Source: Ochromonas danica (Eukaryota; Sar; Chrysophyceae; Chromulinales; Chromulinaceae). Taken from it: a stretch of DNA of 64,000 bases. The stretch lies in the NCBI GenBank assembly GCA_015146655.1, contig VKHL01000066.1:1-64000 (forward strand), in the 5' to 3' direction. Positions 59,923 through 64,000 of this stretch are shown here, piece after piece. Position 1 is the first letter of the stretch; each line of letters starts with the position of its first letter. Below the pieces are notes generated by a model. That model was not told where the DNA came from. It saw nothing but the letters and a program-made list of their open reading frames with translations, and made no database searches. The position numbers and the translations under genes were made by a program.

Positions 59923-62900
59923 ATGAATCTTCAAGAAGGGACAATTGTTCGTGTACGGGCTGCTCAGGTGGAGGTGAGAAGCCAGCCTGAGCTTTCCTCT
60001 TCAGTGATCTGCATGCTTTGTCAGGGTGTCTTTCTTACTTGTCGAGAAGTCAACACAGTCCAGCAAAGCATTTGGATACGAATTGATTGTGGATGGATAA
60101 TTGCTCTGCGTGACCGCAAGGAGGAACCTTTGGTGTGCATTGTAACTGACCCTGCTGTCGCTGAATTTGGTTGGCAAGAAGAAACCAAAGAATTACAGCG
60201 CATGGCAGCTGCTGTCGTTTCGGCTTTGATTCGTAACCACCCCTTACCTCGAGCAAAAAGATTAGGGCAATCTCTCTGTGAATTTGCGGAGAGTCGCTAC
60301 CCACAACGAGCGATCTTGAGAGAAGGAGCACAACCACAGCAAGAAGAGAGCCTCGAAGATGTTATGATTCATCTCACGGGTAGAGGCCAATTGAGTAAAA
60401 AGAAGCTCTTTGAGTATATTAAGGTTGCCGCTTTTCGACATTCTAATCCGCCAAATGCGGTATTGAGTATTTGCCAAGAGGTGAAGAATATCTTCACTCA
60501 ACGGCCTTCAGGTTGGGTATTGGAGGATCTGCCGATTCTCATCACTGAAGACAAGCGCATTCAAAATAATGAATTTGTTATGCTAGCTGCAGAAGGGCGG
60601 CTGAAAGAGTTTTGTAAGTGTCTAGCAGAGGGGCAGGAAGTAGCAACCAGCTGGCATTCCGATCTGCGATTCACTGCTTTGCATGCCGCAGCAGAATTTG
60701 GGCAATTGGAAATATTACGCGCTATTCTTCAGACAGGTGTTTCTGTCAATCTGAGAGAACCATATCGCGGTCGTACTGCATTGCATTGTGCAGCGGCGGG
60801 AGGTCGCTTTGAGGCGCTGCAACTATTACTCGCTGCCGGAGCTGACAGATTGATGCGGACTTTGCGAGGAACATTGGCTTATGAGATGGCGGCTAGGCAA
60901 CAACATGAAGAGTGTGCCGACTTATTGAAGTTTCTACCTCCAGCTGTACAACATGTTAAGGTGAGCTTGCCTGCTTTCTGTCTTCTAATTTGTCGTCAAT
61001 TTTCGATATGCACATCAGATAGAAGAAGTTACAACCACCGGCATTCGAATAAGCTGGATACCGCCTACCTTGCATCCCGACCATCATGCACGAATTGAAG
61101 AATATGCGGCGATGATTTGTGAAGAGAGATTAGCCTTCGAAGAATATGATCGACTTCCTTCTATAATCACCCGCAAAACAGAGATGCTGTTTTCCTCTCT
61201 CTTCTCAAGTGTGCTCTACAAAGCTCGTGTTCGTTGTAGAACAGCAAGTGGTTGGTCTAATTGGAGCGTTTGGGCAACTGGTCGCACTCGCCCTGCTCCT
61301 CCTGATGCCCCACCGCCTCTTGAAATCGTCAAAGTTTCAGTCAATGGATTGTTCCTGAAGTGGGATCCGCCTCTGCGAGATAATGGGTTCCCTATTGACC
61401 ATTATCTTCTTGAAGTAGCTGATGAGCAATTAGTCGGTGTTACTACTGCATTAGATGCTTCACTGCTTGATGATCGAGGTGAGACAAATCGCCCTTGAAA
61501 TTGGATGCAGATTGCTTAATTTGTATATCTCATCAGAGGGCGGAGCAAGCAAATCGCATCGATTAGTCAAGCACAAAGAAGTCAGCCATCTCTATAGGTG
61601 CGCTTTTTGCTGCAATTCCATTTAGTGGTCTTAAGCTAAATCTCTCTCTTTAGATATCTGCCAGGATTGGAACCCGGGAGACACTATCGATTGCGGGCAC
61701 GAGCTCACAATAAGGTCAATAACATTCCCTTTTGCCTCATCATCTCCAATCTTAATAATATGCTTGTTTTGTTGTTGATAGCTTGGCTATGGACTCTTCA
61801 GTGAGTGGTCTCGGTCTATCGCTCCGCAATGCGCCATTACTATTCAACATATTTCGGGCTCTCCTTCTTCCTCTGCTGCATCGATGGCTCCTTCGACACC
61901 ATCAATTATCTTCTTGAAGTGGTTTGCACCTGTTTTAAACCCTGAGAATACGGTTGCTTGTTACGAAGTCCAACTGGCGCGTCTGGCTGGAGCTGAGGGA
62001 GAAGGAGGAAAAGAGTTTTATACTCTAACTACCAATCAGTTGACAAACGATTACCGTCTTGAAGGGCTTCAAGCTGGAGCAAGGTATCAGGCAAGAGTGC
62101 GTCCTCGAATTAAGTCTAGAGCAGTAGAGGGTTATGGGCAATGGCTGGACTGGGAGCAAGCCGTGATTTCGGAGCCATTCGCTGTTCCCGCCGCACGACC
62201 AGACCCGCCTACTGCCCCGCTACCTATGCGAACTGCCAGCGCTGCTGCTAGCCTTAACAAAGCAACATCTTTGCAACTTGCAAGAACCAATGGAAATATC
62301 GTTAAATCATCTTCTCTCGATCCGGTGAATGAGACCAAACAACAGTGTGAAGGTAGTGATCACTCAGACCACGGAGATAGTGACACCCATAGCGATGAAG
62401 AAGAAAGCGTCAGCCATGGGGTAGAAGGAAGGATGGAGAAGAGTTCCTTGGCCACTACAGCAGATAGTGCCAGCAGTCACTTCTTTCAGCCTCAAGAAAT
62501 TCCTTCCAGCATATTAGCGGGCACTTCGCAGATTCAATCAGCGGATAAAAGGACTAACCCTTCACATGCTTTATCTTCTGTTGGCATGGATGCTAACCCA
62601 TCGGATCCTTCTTTGAATGACCAATGGGAGATTGGCTATGATTACGTGGAGCTCACATGGCAGCCGGGAATAGCAAATGGAGAGCCAATTACTGAAGTAG
62701 AAATCTATCGAGCTACGGTGCGTCTCTACAGTTGTCAAGATCTTCTAAAGATCTCCTCTTTGTTGTGCAACAGAGATGCTTATGAAGGACTGGATGGAGA
62801 AGGTGATCAGCAAAGTTATGATGAGGTCAGTAGCCAGAGTGTTGGTAGCAGTGGCGGTAGCAGTGAAAGCTATTCCAGTCAGGAGAAAGAAGAGCTGGAG

Positions 62901-63587
62901 TGGTTGAATGTTTCTCAAACTGGTGGAATATTTCATTCCATGCAATCTTTTCGCGCCACAGAGTTGCTTCCAGGTCAAGCTTATTGCTTTAAAGCACGTC
63001 AGAAGAATAAGTTAGGTTGGTCTGACTTTAGTCTGCCCAGTCCAATCATTGGCACGTATCCGAGTGCTCCACCATGTGACATGGAAGTCATTCATATTAC
63101 TCAAACCTTCGTTATTATGGCCGTTACCACCACTTGCTCTTTCTCAACCTTACAATATGAAGTGCAATCGAGAATATCTTCGGATGGTCCATTATTCTCT
63201 TCAGGAGGCTTGGTGGACAGTACTGAGGGAAGCATCCCATGGCAGACAATGCCTTTTAAGATCTTGGACAGGACTTACTGTGAACGCTTCATTGATGAGA
63301 AGAGCAGGATAATTAATCCCAAGCCGCGCTCCTCCTCTTCATCGAAGCTGATGTCTCATGTCATCGATGATGTCGAGCTGCTTGAGCAGTATCATGATCT
63401 TCTGGCACCGTGTGAAGATGAAAAGTCTCAATCCTCACATAAGATGGAGGAAAAGAAAGTGGTGGAGTACTTGCAGGTATCTGGCCTCGTTGAAGGGCAG
63501 AATTATGCTCTGCGTGTGAAGCGAAGAACTGTCTTGGGATGGTCTCCTTTCGATGAAACATCAACTATGCTGCAAATGCGACGATAA
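59923..63587 (+). CDS. SH3-like / ankyrin / fibronectin type III protein
   Basis: Five exons: 59923-60960, 61019-61478, 61537-61597, 61654-61714 and 61782-63587, 1141 residues with phases 0, 1, 2 and 0. The first 60 residues (GTIVRVRAAQVEVRSQPELS ... WIRIDCGWIIAL) fit a bacterial-type SH3 fold. Ankyrin repeats follow at about residues 210-335 (RFTALHAAAEFGQLEILRAI; GRTALHCAAAGGRFEALQLL). Fibronectin type III-like modules come next, with YKARVRCRTASGWSNWS, LFLKWDPPLRDNGFPIDHYL, YRLRARAHNKLGYGLFSEWS and YCFKARQKNKLGWSDFSLPS. Long Ser/Glu-rich acidic linkers separate the later modules. All are protein-binding modules, with no catalytic domain and no signal peptide. It is divergent from the collagen-like gene with only 201 bases between ATGs, so shared control is likely. 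Confidence 0.8.
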
Positions 63588-63908
63588 TACCTGTTTGTAG
63601 TTACATTGGTCGTGTTGTGGTGTGACAAACTTGAACTGTGTGTCCGCGTGTTGCTTTATCCTTTAAGGTGTAAAAGATAATATTCTATAAGTGGGACTCT
63701 TCATTAGTTATAAAGCACACCTCAGGAGATGACAAGAGTTGTTAAAGTTGTTAAAGGTTGGATGCCATCTCTTTCCCCTCAAGTTAAGCATAAAACGAGT
63801 TGTGGAAGAAAAACAGTTTTTGCCTCGACGACGGGAATCTTTCTGTCGCCAAGAAGAGTATTCGACTATTACCAGCACAGAAACAGGAAGAAAGAGGAAG
63901 TAGAAGGC
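63588..63908. other. Intergenic / AP-4 mu promoter
   Basis: 321 bases between the fibronectin-type gene and the AP-4 gene, with the shared motif at 63805-63824 and A-T rich sequence upstream. No other gene. Confidence 0.6.
63805..63824 (+). promoter_or_regulatory. Recurrent promoter motif (AP-4 mu)
   Basis: GAAGAAAAACAGTTTTTGCC, 85-104 bases upstream of the ATG at 63909, in the gene's orientation. Confidence 0.5.
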
Positions 63909-64000
63909 ATGATTGGGCAGTTCTTTATCCTCTCACCTCGCGGCGACACCATTATCAATAAAGATTTCCGAGGAGACGCCTTGCCAAACATGCAGGAGAT
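63909..64000 (+). CDS. AP4M1: AP-4 adaptor complex mu subunit (3' partial, runs off the window)
   Basis: Only 30 codons are visible: MIGQFFILSPRGDTIINKDF followed by RGDALPNMQE. This is the opening of the adaptor mu longin domain. The combination QFFILS-RGD-I-KDFRGD is the AP-4 form (human [20 protein letters not shown]), not AP-1, AP-2 or AP-3. AP-4 forms vesicle coats at the trans-Golgi network and selects tyrosine-motif cargo. The reading frame is open to the window end. The shared promoter motif lies about 90 bases upstream of the start, which supports this ATG. Confidence 0.85.
   Translation, partial: MIGQFFILSPRGDTIINKDFRGDALPNMQE

Noticed and set aside
1-64000. CRISPR array, retroelement or DNA transposon
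   Set aside because: No spaced identical repeats, no reverse transcriptase or transposase motifs and no long terminal repeats were seen on either strand.

Overview
This is compact nuclear DNA from a single-celled eukaryote. Genes lie on both strands a few hundred bases apart. Introns are few, short (about 50-250 bases) and GT-AG, and the standard genetic code is used. I place about 30 protein genes and one tRNA gene. Proline/serine/threonine/glutamine repeats of the PTSQPSSQP type in the first gene, and a fused TrpC-TrpF enzyme that begins with a signal peptide followed by a transit-like tryptophan segment, fit a photosynthetic stramenopile or another alga with a secondary plastid. DNAAF5 implies motile flagella. 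The lineage call is inference; I have no species identification.

Region by region. 1-4541: C-terminal part of a very large multi-pass membrane protein whose 5' end lies outside the window. 5155-9438: DNAAF5-like HEAT protein, convergent with a formin (9814-12906) across an ATC microsatellite. 13414-22100: small two-membrane-segment protein, acyloxyacyl hydrolase (saposin plus GDSL), two tandem aquaporins, an SLC35F-type transporter and a P-loop kinase. 22465-27870: three tandem copies of a gene family I do not recognise, with conserved flanks. 27886-31346: GT10 fucosyltransferase, tRNA-Trp and an SLC25 carrier. 31546-37056: adrenodoxin reductase, TRAP-beta, Asp/Asn beta-hydroxylase and a triple-RRM protein. 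37057-46071: VPS41, a candidate RNA polymerase I A34.5 subunit, NUF2 and mS29/DAP3. 46279-50480: amino-acid permease and IGPS-PRAI. 51235-54828: an unknown protein, an MDR oxidoreductase and a tetraspanin-like protein. 55160-63587: a divergent pair, one a helical-bundle/collagen-like multidomain protein and the other an SH3/ankyrin/fibronectin-III protein. 63909-end: start of an AP-4 mu subunit.

Most genes are unrelated housekeeping functions (mitochondrion: FDXR, SLC25, mS29; endomembrane: TRAP-beta, VPS41, AP-4; cytoskeleton and division: formin, NUF2, DNAAF5). The most novel signals are a recurring oriented promoter motif of the form GAAAA-n(3-4)-GTTTCTT upstream of several unrelated genes, the tandem orphan family, and the helical-bundle plus collagen-like protein at 55-60 kb. 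I saw no retroelement, transposase or CRISPR array. All exon joins are my own reading of splice sites and have no transcript support.
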